A stretch of 64,000 nucleotides of DNA from contig JBHAZV010000027.1 in NCBI GenBank assembly GCA_041781135.1, forward strand, positions 1 to 64,000, in the 5' to 3' direction. How positions within the stretch are numbered: position 1 is the first letter of the stretch; every line of letters begins with the position of its first letter. The position numbers and the translations under genes are program-made. The stretch comes from JAUMXJ01 sp041781135. Lineage in GTDB: Bacteria > Bacillota > Clostridia > Peptostreptococcales > Acidaminobacteraceae. Under the pieces are notes generated by a model that saw nothing but the letters and a program-made list of their open reading frames with translations, searched no databases and was not told where the DNA came from. Shown in pieces: positions 1-7,582 of the stretch.

Positions 1-64
1 ACGTAATTAGAAAATTTATAGAAACGCGTATGCCGTTACGGGAGGTGCCGATGCGAAGCAGCAA

Positions 65-748
65 ATGTTTTCCATATGGCGAGAGGCGGAATACTACACC
101 GAAAAAGGTCAGGTTGAATTTGGAAAAATATTCCTCGGCTCAAGTAAAAACGATTTCCCGCAGCCCAAGGCCGTCGAATACATTAAGGCGATAATCCGCA
201 CGATGCAGGATCACGACGGCATCGTTTTGGACTTCTTTGCCGGGTCGGGTACTACAGGACAGGCGGTTCTTGAACTGAACAGCGAGGACGGCGGCAATAG
301 GCGTTTTATCATGTGTACAAATAATGAGGCAAATATCTGTGAGAACATCACGTATCCACGTATAAAAACGGTAATCAGCGGTATTCGGGAGGACGGGAGC
401 CAGTATTCAACAGGTATTCCGGTAAATCTAAAGTACTATCGTACTGGTTTTGTCTCCAAAGACGAAGAATACCTCTCCGAGGCCCTCATGGATCATATTG
501 CTGAAATGATCCAGCTGGAGCATGGCGTGAAACTGGATGGCAGAAAATACATAATGGTGCTGGATGACGATGAAGCCGATGATCTTGCTGCACATTGGGA
601 TGAATACCCGGATGTGAAGGCCATGTATGTTTCCAAAAACGTGTTGTTCACTACAGCGCAGAATACGCTGTTCCGGGACATGGAGATACACATCATCCCT
701 GACTACTATTTCAATTTTGAGCTGCGGGAGGTGGGCGAAACATGGTAA
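65..748 (+). CDS. Type III restriction-modification methyltransferase (Mod), C-terminal part, possibly broken
   Basis: This is the C-terminal portion of a beta-class N6-adenine DNA methyltransferase, the modification and DNA-recognition subunit of a type III R-M system. The SAM-binding motif I, DFFAGSGTT, is at residues 56-64, preceded by FPQPKAVEYI (31-40), the usual 'PKP..LI' helix. The catalytic DPPY motif would lie upstream and is not in the window. The reading frame is open back to base 11 and looks homologous there, but an in-frame TAG lies at 8-10, so the gene is either disrupted or starts at the first available ATG at 65. It overlaps res by 7 bases. The family call is firm from motif I and the res partner; whether the gene is intact is uncertain. 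Confidence 0.75.
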   Translation: MFSIWREAEYYTEKGQVEFGKIFLGSSKNDFPQPKAVEYIKAIIRTMQDHDGIVLDFFAGSGTTGQAVLELNSEDGGNRRFIMCTNNEANICENITYPRIKTVISGIREDGSQYSTGIPVNLKYYRTGFVSKDEEYLSEALMDHIAEMIQLEHGVKLDGRKYIMVLDDDEADDLAAHWDEYPDVKAMYVSKNVLFTTAQNTLFRDMEIHIIPDYYFNFELREVGETW

Positions 749-2961
749 CGGGCCTTACACTCAACCTGTTTGATTTTCAGGAGAAAGCTGTCATGCAGCT
801 TCTGGATCTGACCACGGACAGCCGGAGCAAGCAGACCATTGTAGTAAAATCGCCTACCGGCTCCGGCAAGACCATAATGCTGATCGGTTTTGTTGACGAA
901 TACTTGAATAAGGTCAGTTCTAACACTGCTGTCATCTGGCTCTGCCCCGGCAAAGGAGATTTGGAAGAACAGAGCCGTCAGAAAATGCGAAAAGTTGCTC
1001 CGCATCGAGCAACACAGAATCTGTTTGAGGCGCTTCGTAACGGATTTCCAGTTGAGAGTACTACATTTATCAATTGGGAGCTTGTCACCAAAAAAGATAA
1101 TACTGCCATCAAAGACAGTGAGCGTAAAAACCTGTATGACCGCATTGCCGAGGCGCACCGCAGCGGTATGGATTTCATCGTCATCATCGATGAGGAACAC
1201 TCCAACAATACGGCAAAGGCTAAGGATATAATCGATCATTTCTCCGCCAAGAAAATTATCCGTGTTAGTGCAACAGCTGTGGAAAACAAGCGGTATGAAT
1301 TCTACGAAATCGATGAGTTGGACGTTATCGACGAAGGGCTGATCACAAAAGCCCTGTATGTCAATGAGGGCATCGAGGACAACATGGAGATTACGGACGA
1401 TTACGATTATCTCCTCGATCTGGCCGATGCCAAGCGCAAGGCAATCGCCGCCCGGTATCAGGAAGTGCTACCGGAGGGCAAGGTCATCCGTCCGCTTGTG
1501 CTGATTCAGTTCCTCAACGGTCAGCCGGAGACAATCCGTGCAGTTGAACGCAAGCTGGAGAGCGTGGGCTATACCTATGACAACGGTATGGTCAGTATCT
1601 GGATGAGCGAGGACAAGCGTGATCTGCCGGAAAACCTCACCGAAAACGATGCACAGCCCGTTTTCCTGCTTATGAAACAGGCGATCAGTACCGGTTGGGA
1701 TTGCCCACGGGCCAAAATCCTCGTGAAGCTTCGTGAGGGGATGAGCGAACAGTTCGAGATTCAGACCATCGGTCGTATCCGCCGTATGCCGGAGGCCAAG
1801 CACTACGATGATGATCTTCTCGATTTCTGCTACGTATACACCTTCGACGAAAAGTACAAGGCCGGTCTGCTGGCAACGATGGACAAGGCTTATGAAACAC
1901 GGCGGCTGTTCCTGAAACCGAAATGCAAAACCTTCACGCTGGAGAAGGAATACCGAGACCTTGATTTTGACGGCCTCGGTGAGCGCGAGGTGCTGAATCG
2001 CATTTACGATGCTCTGGTAGAAAAATACCATCTTACCTCCGACAAACAGCGTAATTGGATGATCCTCGCCGGAAATGGATATGTGATCGGTGATGAAATT
2101 CTCGGACAGGCACTGCATGGCGTTTTCGTCCGCACGGATATGGTGGCCGAGGCCACGTCTTATTACGGTACCCGCAAGCGCGTGGATACACATAAACACG
2201 GTATGCAGCTTCTGCACAGCACTGATGCAATCAAAACGGCAATAGGCCTCTCCACCGGTAAGGTCAAAACCATTCTGGAGCGGCTGTTCCGTAAAGGTGG
2301 CAATCCGAAGAAAAAGCTGCTGGTGCTCAACACGGCAGAATTTTATGCGTTTGTTATCAACAATGAGCGCCTGCTCCGTGATGAATTCCGCAAGATCACA
2401 GCCGGGATGTCGCAGCAGCTTGGACTTATGCTGGAGCCGAAAAAAGGCGTCTTCCATATCCCGGAACAGGATTTCTTCAAATACGATCCCGGCGTGAAAG
2501 AGGAAATCGAGTATCTTTCCAATGCCTATCAGGAATACACCTCCGGCTACGCCACCTCGCTCGTCCGCAGTATGTCGGAGCAGCTATTTGAGCAGTATTG
2601 CGAAAGCCGCGATGATATCGAATGGGTCTATAAGAACGGCGATACCGGCCAGCAGTATTTTTCCATCGTTTATCTGGACGCTCTGCGCCACCAGTGGCTG
2701 TTCTACGCAGACTACATCGTCATGAAGAAGGACGGAACGGTCTGGGTGATCGAGACCAAGGGCGGCGAATCGAGAGGCAAGGACAAGAACATCGATCCGC
2801 AAATCGAAAACAAGTTCAACGCCTTCAAGAGCTACGCCGCCAAACACGGCCTTCATTGGGGCTTCGTCCGGGACAAGGATAATCGGCTGTACATCAATAA
2901 TACGGAATTCGCCATTGATATGGCTGATGATCACTGGAAACCGATAAGTCAGGTTTTCTAA
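742..2961 (+). CDS. Type III restriction endonuclease subunit Res
   Basis: This 739-residue protein is the ATP-dependent translocase/nuclease subunit that works with Mod to cut unmodified DNA. Superfamily 2 helicase motifs appear in order: Walker A SPTGSGKT (37-44), Walker B/motif II DEEH (150-153), motif III SAT (176-178), AISTGWDCPRAK from 314, and motif VI QTIGRIRRMPE (341-351). A C-terminal PD-(D/E)XK nuclease is visible as D657 followed by VWVIETKGGE (667-676), with E671 and K673 as the predicted catalytic residues. The ATG lies inside the end of mod (stop 746-748), so the two are translationally coupled. The length is somewhat short for Res (often 850-1000). No internal frameshift is seen. 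Confidence 0.88.
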   Translation: MVTGLTLNLFDFQEKAVMQLLDLTTDSRSKQTIVVKSPTGSGKTIMLIGFVDEYLNKVSSNTAVIWLCPGKGDLEEQSRQKMRKVAPHRATQNLFEALRNGFPVESTTFINWELVTKKDNTAIKDSERKNLYDRIAEAHRSGMDFIVIIDEEHSNNTAKAKDIIDHFSAKKIIRVSATAVENKRYEFYEIDELDVIDEGLITKALYVNEGIEDNMEITDDYDYLLDLADAKRKAIAARYQEVLPEGKVIRPLVLIQFLNGQPETIRAVERKLESVGYTYDNGMVSIWMSEDKRDLPENLTENDAQPVFLLMKQAISTGWDCPRAKILVKLREGMSEQFEIQTIGRIRRMPEAKHYDDDLLDFCYVYTFDEKYKAGLLATMDKAYETRRLFLKPKCKTFTLEKEYRDLDFDGLGEREVLNRIYDALVEKYHLTSDKQRNWMILAGNGYVIGDEILGQALHGVFVRTDMVAEATSYYGTRKRVDTHKHGMQLLHSTDAIKTAIGLSTGKVKTILERLFRKGGNPKKKLLVLNTAEFYAFVINNERLLRDEFRKITAGMSQQLGLMLEPKKGVFHIPEQDFFKYDPGVKEEIEYLSNAYQEYTSGYATSLVRSMSEQLFEQYCESRDDIEWVYKNGDTGQQYFSIVYLDALRHQWLFYADYIVMKKDGTVWVIETKGGESRGKDKNIDPQIENKFNAFKSYAAKHGLHWGFVRDKDNRLYINNTEFAIDMADDHWKPISQVF

Positions 2962-2983
2962 TAGAAAGGCTGCGGAGGTTATT

Positions 2984-3991
2984 ATGGGAAAAGACAGACG
3001 TGCTAATGCAGTACTTTTTGGCTTTGACTTCCAAGTTAACGCTGCTATTGTATTAATGCTTGAAAACATAAAGGAATTGCAATCTTTACGATTGGAAAGC
3101 GAAAACGAGGATATTGATATTGAGCTTTATAGCGGAAATCATATCTTGGCACAGGCAAAGGCGATAGTGAATAGCAGCATAGATTTTACAAACGTGCGTA
3201 GTAATCTCAAAAAGGCTCTGGAGTCATTATCCGAAGGCACCAAAAAGGTTAAAACGGAGAAGCTGATTTTGATTACTAATTCTCCGAACCCATTGAACGA
3301 AGAAGCATCACGTAGCATATTCTGGGGACCGACACGCCGTGGCTTCAGCACGTTGCCAGAATCATCACAAAAGATTATTTCCGGCTATCTGTCGCAAATT
3401 GATCAACCCTTGGATACGGACCAGTTTGTTATTCAGGTTGTCCCGTTTGAAACCGATGATGAGGTAGAACGTTACAAAGCTGTTTCAAAGGCAATCGATG
3501 ACTTTATTGGCGAACTGAAACTTGATATTCCGGGAATTGGTAAGCAATTACATCGGGTGTGGTGTAGCGAGGTGTTTAAAAATGGAACAAAAAAGAACGC
3601 AAAAATCACACTTTCAAAGAAAAGCTTGATTTGGCCTATCATAGTTATTGCAACGGATATTGAAAGAACTGACCGTGATTTTGTTGAACGGTTTGATTCT
3701 GTTCAATATGATGAGGTTGTTCGCCGCTTCAGAGAAACAATTGACTCATGCTGTGAACGGGTAGAGTTTTTCACAAAGATCCTTTTCGATTTCAATGCAT
3801 ATAAGAATTCTGGCAAGCCAAGCGAAAAAACAATCGATTTTGTGGAGGAGTGCTGGAGCAACTATTCGTCAGAGTTTGAAGGTGATGGCATTGATTCTGC
3901 TACAGCAGAAGCACTATCAAAAGTAGTGATGTACAACGTGATACGCAGAAGATATGACATTGACAAGATCAAAAGGGGGGTATCCCTATGA
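2984..3991 (+). CDS. Cap4/DUF4297-like predicted dsDNA nuclease, antiphage effector
   Basis: This 335-residue protein has an N-terminal region like the DUF4297/Cap4 nuclease domain: GFDFQVNAAI near 13-22, an acidic stretch with D43 and D45, then QAK at 57-59, matching the D-x(n)-QxK form of the PD-(D/E)XK fold. The rest (about 100-335) I do not recognise; it may sense or bind the ATPase partner. A good ribosome binding site (GCGGAGG) precedes the ATG. The gene starts 22 bases after res and its stop overlaps the next ATG as ATGA. In Lamassu and ABC-3C systems a DUF4297-type nuclease is paired with an SMC-like ATPase, as here. The nuclease role is inferred from motifs, not an overall match. Confidence 0.6.
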   Translation: MGKDRRANAVLFGFDFQVNAAIVLMLENIKELQSLRLESENEDIDIELYSGNHILAQAKAIVNSSIDFTNVRSNLKKALESLSEGTKKVKTEKLILITNSPNPLNEEASRSIFWGPTRRGFSTLPESSQKIISGYLSQIDQPLDTDQFVIQVVPFETDDEVERYKAVSKAIDDFIGELKLDIPGIGKQLHRVWCSEVFKNGTKKNAKITLSKKSLIWPIIVIATDIERTDRDFVERFDSVQYDEVVRRFRETIDSCCERVEFFTKILFDFNAYKNSGKPSEKTIDFVEECWSNYSSEFEGDGIDSATAEALSKVVMYNVIRRRYDIDKIKRGVSL

Positions 3992-5439
3992 TCATTAGGT
4001 CTATCCGCATCAAAGAGGGATTATTCAGTCGATTCATTGAATTCTCTGCCAATGCGAATTTGATTCACAGCAAGCAGAACAGCAAAGGTAAAACTACGCT
4101 GCTCAGGTTTTTGCTGTATTCTCTCGGTTATAACATTCCTAATACAAGAAAAATCAAATTTGAGCGGTGCGAAGTTGAAACTTTGATTTATACCGAAAAA
4201 ATCGGTGAAGCAACACTTTCAAGAACAGCGAATAGCCATATAGTTTTATCTGCAAATGATGATCGCACTACATACGTTTTGCCTGAACAACAGAACGAGC
4301 TTCATAGTATTCTTTTTGGAACTGATAATGCCGATATTTTAGGAAATCTCCTTGGAGCATTCTATGTAGATCAGGAAAAAGGCTGGACACTGCTTAATAG
4401 AGGCGTGGCTATTGGCAGCATTCATTTCAATATTGAGGAGCTCATTCGGGGCCTGTCTGGGCGCGACTGTACTTCATTAATCCAACAGGAAGTCAAGCTG
4501 TCACGTGAACTTGGTAAATACAAGCAGATGTTCAGTGTTGCGCAATACCAAGAGACTATTGAAGCTGAGGAAGGTTCCCTTGCTGTAGAGCACTACGATG
4601 AAAAAATAGATTCAGAATTGGAGCAGCTGAGAATCCGGCAGAATGCTCTAAAAAAGGAATTGCGCCGTCTTGACAAAGCCATAAGGGATAATAAACACTT
4701 CAGTAAGTTTATTGCAGAAATGAAGCTGCTTATCAAAGGCCCAGACGGAACAAGCATTCCTGTTACCGCTGAAAACATTGTAGGCTTTGATGACAGCATC
4801 GAGTATCTTATAACGAAACACAAATTGATCTCTGCTGAGCTTGCATCGGTTCTAAGTAGCATCAATGCTCGTGAAGCTCAAAGGCAATCCGAGGATGAAC
4901 AGTTGTCGTTTTGGGAATCTGAAACAATGACACAGGCATTTGATAGAAGAATTGCTTCTCTTCAAATCAATGCAGTTGCAATCGAAAAAGAGATCAAAAG
5001 ATTGGAGAAAGAACTGCGGGATGTTCGTCAAGCAATTACCGATAATACAAAAACGAACAATGATGTCGTGAATAGCCTTTATCAGAACGTTCTGAAATAT
5101 GCTGTGGAATTAGGAATAGGCAGCGATACTACGATTGCTGCTTCATATTTGTTTACTTCCAATCTCAAAGAGTTGTCTGGGGCTGTATTGCACAAGACGG
5201 TATTTGCGTTCCGGTTGGCATATATCATTGAGATCGAACGTGCAATCGGTGTTAAACTGCCAATAATCTTGGATTCTCCCAGCGGGAAAGAAGTGGATCA
5301 GGAAAACATTAAGTTGATGATGGATATTCTAAAAAGAGATTTTGCTGACCATCAGATAATCATTGCATCCATTTTTGAGTACGATTTTGATCCGCTCAAT
5401 GTAATCGAGATTGTAAATCGGCTGGTTGAGATTGAATAA
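3988..5439 (+). CDS. SMC/Rad50-like ABC ATPase, Lamassu LmuB-like or ABC-3C type
   Basis: This is a 483-residue P-loop ATPase of the SMC/Rad50 class. The N-terminal lobe carries a degenerate Walker A, SKQNSKGKTT (28-37), in which the usual first glycine is Ser28 but GKT is kept. A charged, helical region (about 170-370, rich in E, K, R, L) is the likely short coiled coil. Walker B with the following D-loop is LPIILDSPSG from residue 424 (Asp429), followed by the strand HQIIIASIFEYD. It is smaller than true SMC and has no sign of a zinc hook. Its ATG overlaps the stop of the nuclease gene and a G-rich ribosome binding site (AAAGGGGGGT) precedes it, so the two are made together. It probably detects phage DNA structures and licenses the nuclease. 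Confidence 0.68.
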   Translation: MIIRSIRIKEGLFSRFIEFSANANLIHSKQNSKGKTTLLRFLLYSLGYNIPNTRKIKFERCEVETLIYTEKIGEATLSRTANSHIVLSANDDRTTYVLPEQQNELHSILFGTDNADILGNLLGAFYVDQEKGWTLLNRGVAIGSIHFNIEELIRGLSGRDCTSLIQQEVKLSRELGKYKQMFSVAQYQETIEAEEGSLAVEHYDEKIDSELEQLRIRQNALKKELRRLDKAIRDNKHFSKFIAEMKLLIKGPDGTSIPVTAENIVGFDDSIEYLITKHKLISAELASVLSSINAREAQRQSEDEQLSFWESETMTQAFDRRIASLQINAVAIEKEIKRLEKELRDVRQAITDNTKTNNDVVNSLYQNVLKYAVELGIGSDTTIAASYLFTSNLKELSGAVLHKTVFAFRLAYIIEIERAIGVKLPIILDSPSGKEVDQENIKLMMDILKRDFADHQIIIASIFEYDFDPLNVIEIVNRLVEIE

Positions 5440-5527
5440 ATGCACCCGCTATTATAGAAGTGAATTTTCCCTGTAATGTAATCACAAGAGGGTGAAGTGG
5501 TTGAGTCATTCTCGATTTGCAAGCAAT

Positions 5528-5641
5528 GCAAACTTGTACAAGTTTGCGAATTTTTGCGAGGCGACCCGATGTCCTGTCCTCGCAAAAAATGCTTGTTGGT
5601 GACGTTTCCCCAAACCCCTGAGATCGTGAGTTTTACTCACG
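5528..5641. repeat. Cluster of perfect inverted repeats, oriT-like
   Basis: Three hairpins occur within 114 bases: a perfect 20-base palindrome GCAAACTTGTACAAGTTTGC (5528-5547); an 11-bp inverted repeat TTTTTGCGAGG (5551-5561) with CCTCGCAAAAA (5578-5588); and CGTGAG (5625-5630) with CTCACG (5636-5641). Such packing is typical of transfer origins or relaxase sites of mobilisable elements and of repressor-bound operators. No relaxase gene is in the window, so an oriT remnant is an inference only. Confidence 0.45.
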
Positions 5642-5690
5642 GCTGCGCGTTCAAAGGACGCTGAAAATGCAAGGAAGCGCAAAGAAAAAA

Positions 5691-5728
5691 CGCTATGCAA
5701 ATAGTTCAATCATCTGCATAGCGCTTTT
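5691..5728 (+). terminator. Rho-independent terminator-like hairpin
   Basis: A 9-bp perfect stem CGCTATGCA (5691-5699) pairs with TGCATAGCG (5715-5723), followed by CTTTTCATTTTC. It probably ends transcription from the defence block or its flanking element. The U-tract is interrupted, so efficiency is uncertain. Confidence 0.55.
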
Positions 5729-5962
5729 CATTTTCTCGTTTACCCGGCAGAAGCCATATTTTGATGATACTTCCTTATGGCTCTCTGCCTAATGGGCATC
5801 CCTTTTTTTTATGCAGCGGCATATAGTATTGACTGAAATAAATCAATATTAACCTAAACAAAAGATGATGAAGCAGAAGGGAACACCGGAGGAATATTAG
5901 AGTGCCGCATTGAAATAAGTTTATGGCGTGATTTGCTTATATAATGAACTATAAAAAATGTA

Positions 5963-5991
5963 TTGTATTCTTCCGATATGCGAAGTATGAT
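5963..5991 (+). promoter_or_regulatory. Predicted sigma-A promoter of the GNAT gene
   Basis: TTGTAT (5963-5968), a 17-base spacer and TATGAT (5986-5991) match the vegetative consensus at 4/6 and 5/6. The predicted start near 5998 gives a 25-base leader that contains the strong ribosome binding site TAGGAGGG. Confidence 0.5.
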
Positions 5992-6022
5992 ACTTGTAGA
6001 GATGGTGTAGGAGGGTCTTTAG

Positions 6023-6511
6023 ATGATTGAGGTAAAAGAAACAACTATTAATGATATTGATAATATTCAAAGACTTTGGGCTGACGGAGATGTTATGTGG
6101 TTTGTCGGATTTCCTGACGGATTACACCAAACAAGCGAAGAAATGCAAGGGTGGTTTCGGTGGATCGAATCCGGCAGACCTGTTTTGAATCACTACTCGA
6201 TATTTGAAGATGGAAATTATTGCGGAGAATCGTTCTATGAAATCGATATAGAGCATAAAAGCGCCGCTTTGGATATCAAGTTGTTTGGATTTGCACGAGG
6301 GCGCGGTATCGCAGCAGCAGGGCTCACTTATGCGCTCAAAGAGGCCTTCCGAAATGGTGCACGGACCGTTTGGGTCGATCCGAATCCGGAAAACTTGAAA
6401 GCAATCGCACTGTATAAGAGGCTGGGCTTTCAGCAGAAAGATTTTCCAAATCACCTGATTTCTAAGGATGAAGAGCAAAGGTCAATTTATATGGAGCTTT
6501 GCAAAAACTGA
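6023..6511 (+). CDS. GNAT family N-acetyltransferase
   Basis: This is a 162-residue single-domain GNAT enzyme that would transfer acetyl from acetyl-CoA to an unknown amine. Acetyl-CoA-binding motif A is visible as RGRGIAAAGL (the R/Q-x-x-G-x-G/A loop) in the middle of the protein, followed by motif B features NPENLKAIALYKRLGF, typical of RimJ/RimL-like or small-molecule acetyltransferases. Expression looks independent: promoter at 5963-5991, ribosome binding site AGGAGGG 8 bases upstream of the ATG, and a weak terminator after it. It sits between the accessory block and the core genes. The substrate cannot be deduced. Confidence 0.8.
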   Translation: MIEVKETTINDIDNIQRLWADGDVMWFVGFPDGLHQTSEEMQGWFRWIESGRPVLNHYSIFEDGNYCGESFYEIDIEHKSAALDIKLFGFARGRGIAAAGLTYALKEAFRNGARTVWVDPNPENLKAIALYKRLGFQQKDFPNHLISKDEEQRSIYMELCKN

Positions 6512-6609
6512 TTCCAAACATAGTTTCGGATTATTCTATAATCAACAAAGAGGGCGAAGGCAAACCCTGCACCGCCCAGAACCACACTGTATCTCAATAT
6601 TAATTCCGC

Positions 6610-6637
6610 CGCAGTTCTGATGCTGCGCGTTTTTTTC
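6610..6637 (+). terminator. Weak terminator after GNAT gene
   Basis: A 5-bp stem CGCAG (6610-6614) with CTGCG (6623-6627) is followed by CG and seven T. The stem is short but the T-run is good. Confidence 0.45.
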
Positions 6638-6672
6638 TATAAATCACTGCAACAAATAAAAGCAAAAGATTA

Positions 6673-6681
6673 TGCTATAAT
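6673..6681 (+). promoter_or_regulatory. Extended -10 promoter abutting rbgA
   Basis: TGC then TATAAT (6676-6681) is a perfect extended -10 element; no clear -35 is seen. Six bases separate it from the rbgA ATG at 6688, so the predicted transcription start coincides with the A of the start codon, and no ribosome binding site is present. Confidence 0.6.
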
Positions 6682-6687
6682 TTTGCT

Positions 6688-7557
6688 ATGGATAATATAA
6701 ATTGGTTTCCCGGACATATGAAAAAAGCTGCGGATGAAGTGCGCGAAAACCTTGCGCTCGTCGATATCGTGGTCGAAATGCGAGACGCTCGGATACCTGA
6801 ATCATCTGCAAACCCGATGCTGGATAGCTTGCTTGGCGAAAAAAAACGCGTTGTCGTGCTTACAAAGGCGGATCTTGCAGATCCCGTTAAGACATCAGAG
6901 CTTGCGAGCCGAAGCGGCGCTGTGCCTGTAAACGCCGTCACAGGCGACGGGATTCGCAGGCTCAGGGCGCGGATTGCAGAGCTTTCTGCAGATGTAAACG
7001 CGCGGCTTGCTGCAAGAGGAAGAAAACCTCGCGAGATCAGAGTAATGGTTGTTGGAATACCAAATGTCGGGAAATCAACTCTTATAAATAAAATAGCTGG
7101 AAAGGCGGTGTGCCGGGCGGGAAATAAGCCCGGGGTCACTCGCGGCAGGCAGTGGATAAATATTGCCAAGGGAATTTCGCTTTGTGACACCGCAGGAATA
7201 CTTTGGCCTAAGTTTGAGAATCGCGAGATCGGCGAGAGGCTTGCGCTTACAGGTGCAATAAGGGATGAGGTGCTTCGAATAGAGGAGCTTGCTTCTTTGC
7301 TGCTAAAACGGTGTGATATCAGAAATGGGGCGATGGCTTTTTATGGACTTACTTCCGGAGCAGATTGCGGTGCGGATGGGGCTGTTGATTGTGGCGGCGT
7401 AACAGATAGAGCGAAAACCGAACTGGACTTAATCGGGGCGGTTGCAATTAGGAGGGGTATGCTTCTATCTGGCGGCGAACCTGATATTTCAAAGGCTGCA
7501 AAGCTTATAATAGACGATTTCAGGCAGGGCCGCTTTGGAAGATTTACTCTTGACTGA
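6688..7557 (+). CDS. rbgA: Ribosome biogenesis GTPase RbgA (YlqF)
   Basis: This is a circularly permuted GTPase required for late maturation of the 50S ribosomal subunit. The N-terminal signature WFPGHM (6-11) is canonical. The permuted motif order is visible: G4 TKAD (59-62) precedes G1 GIPNVGKST (123-131) and G3 DTAG (167-170). Length (289) fits the family (about 280-290). The start is fixed by homology because the family begins only a few residues before WFPGHM; it has no Shine-Dalgarno and lies six bases after a -10 element, suggesting leaderless translation. It heads the rbgA-rnhB-ylqG-ylqH order known in B. subtilis. Confidence 0.95.
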   Translation: MDNINWFPGHMKKAADEVRENLALVDIVVEMRDARIPESSANPMLDSLLGEKKRVVVLTKADLADPVKTSELASRSGAVPVNAVTGDGIRRLRARIAELSADVNARLAARGRKPREIRVMVVGIPNVGKSTLINKIAGKAVCRAGNKPGVTRGRQWINIAKGISLCDTAGILWPKFENREIGERLALTGAIRDEVLRIEELASLLLKRCDIRNGAMAFYGLTSGADCGADGAVDCGGVTDRAKTELDLIGAVAIRRGMLLSGGEPDISKAAKLIIDDFRQGRFGRFTLD

Positions 7558-7582
7558 TAGGCGGCGTTTTTTATGGCGGGAT

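Larger units (their letters stand above)
5440..6022. other. Intergenic region between defence block and GNAT gene
   Basis: No convincing gene is present in this 583-base stretch. It holds four inverted repeats packed between 5528 and 5723 (listed separately), a terminator-like hairpin, and a promoter for the downstream acetyltransferase at 5963-5991. Short open frames on the minus strand here have no ribosome binding site or recognisable motif. I see no tRNA. Confidence 0.6.

Noticed and set aside
1468..2457. 329-residue open frame on the minus strand opposite res
   Set aside because: Res has complete helicase and nuclease motifs in the plus frame; the minus frame shows no domain or start signal.
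5440..5800. tRNA or other structured RNA gene in the palindrome-rich region
   Set aside because: The hairpins do not form a cloverleaf and no TpsiC-loop GTTCRANYC box is present; independent inverted repeats fit better.
7535..7582. Upstream TTG start for rnhB adding 16 residues
   Set aside because: The added residues do not match the family N-terminus and the start overlaps rbgA by 23 bases; ATG 7583 gives the usual length.
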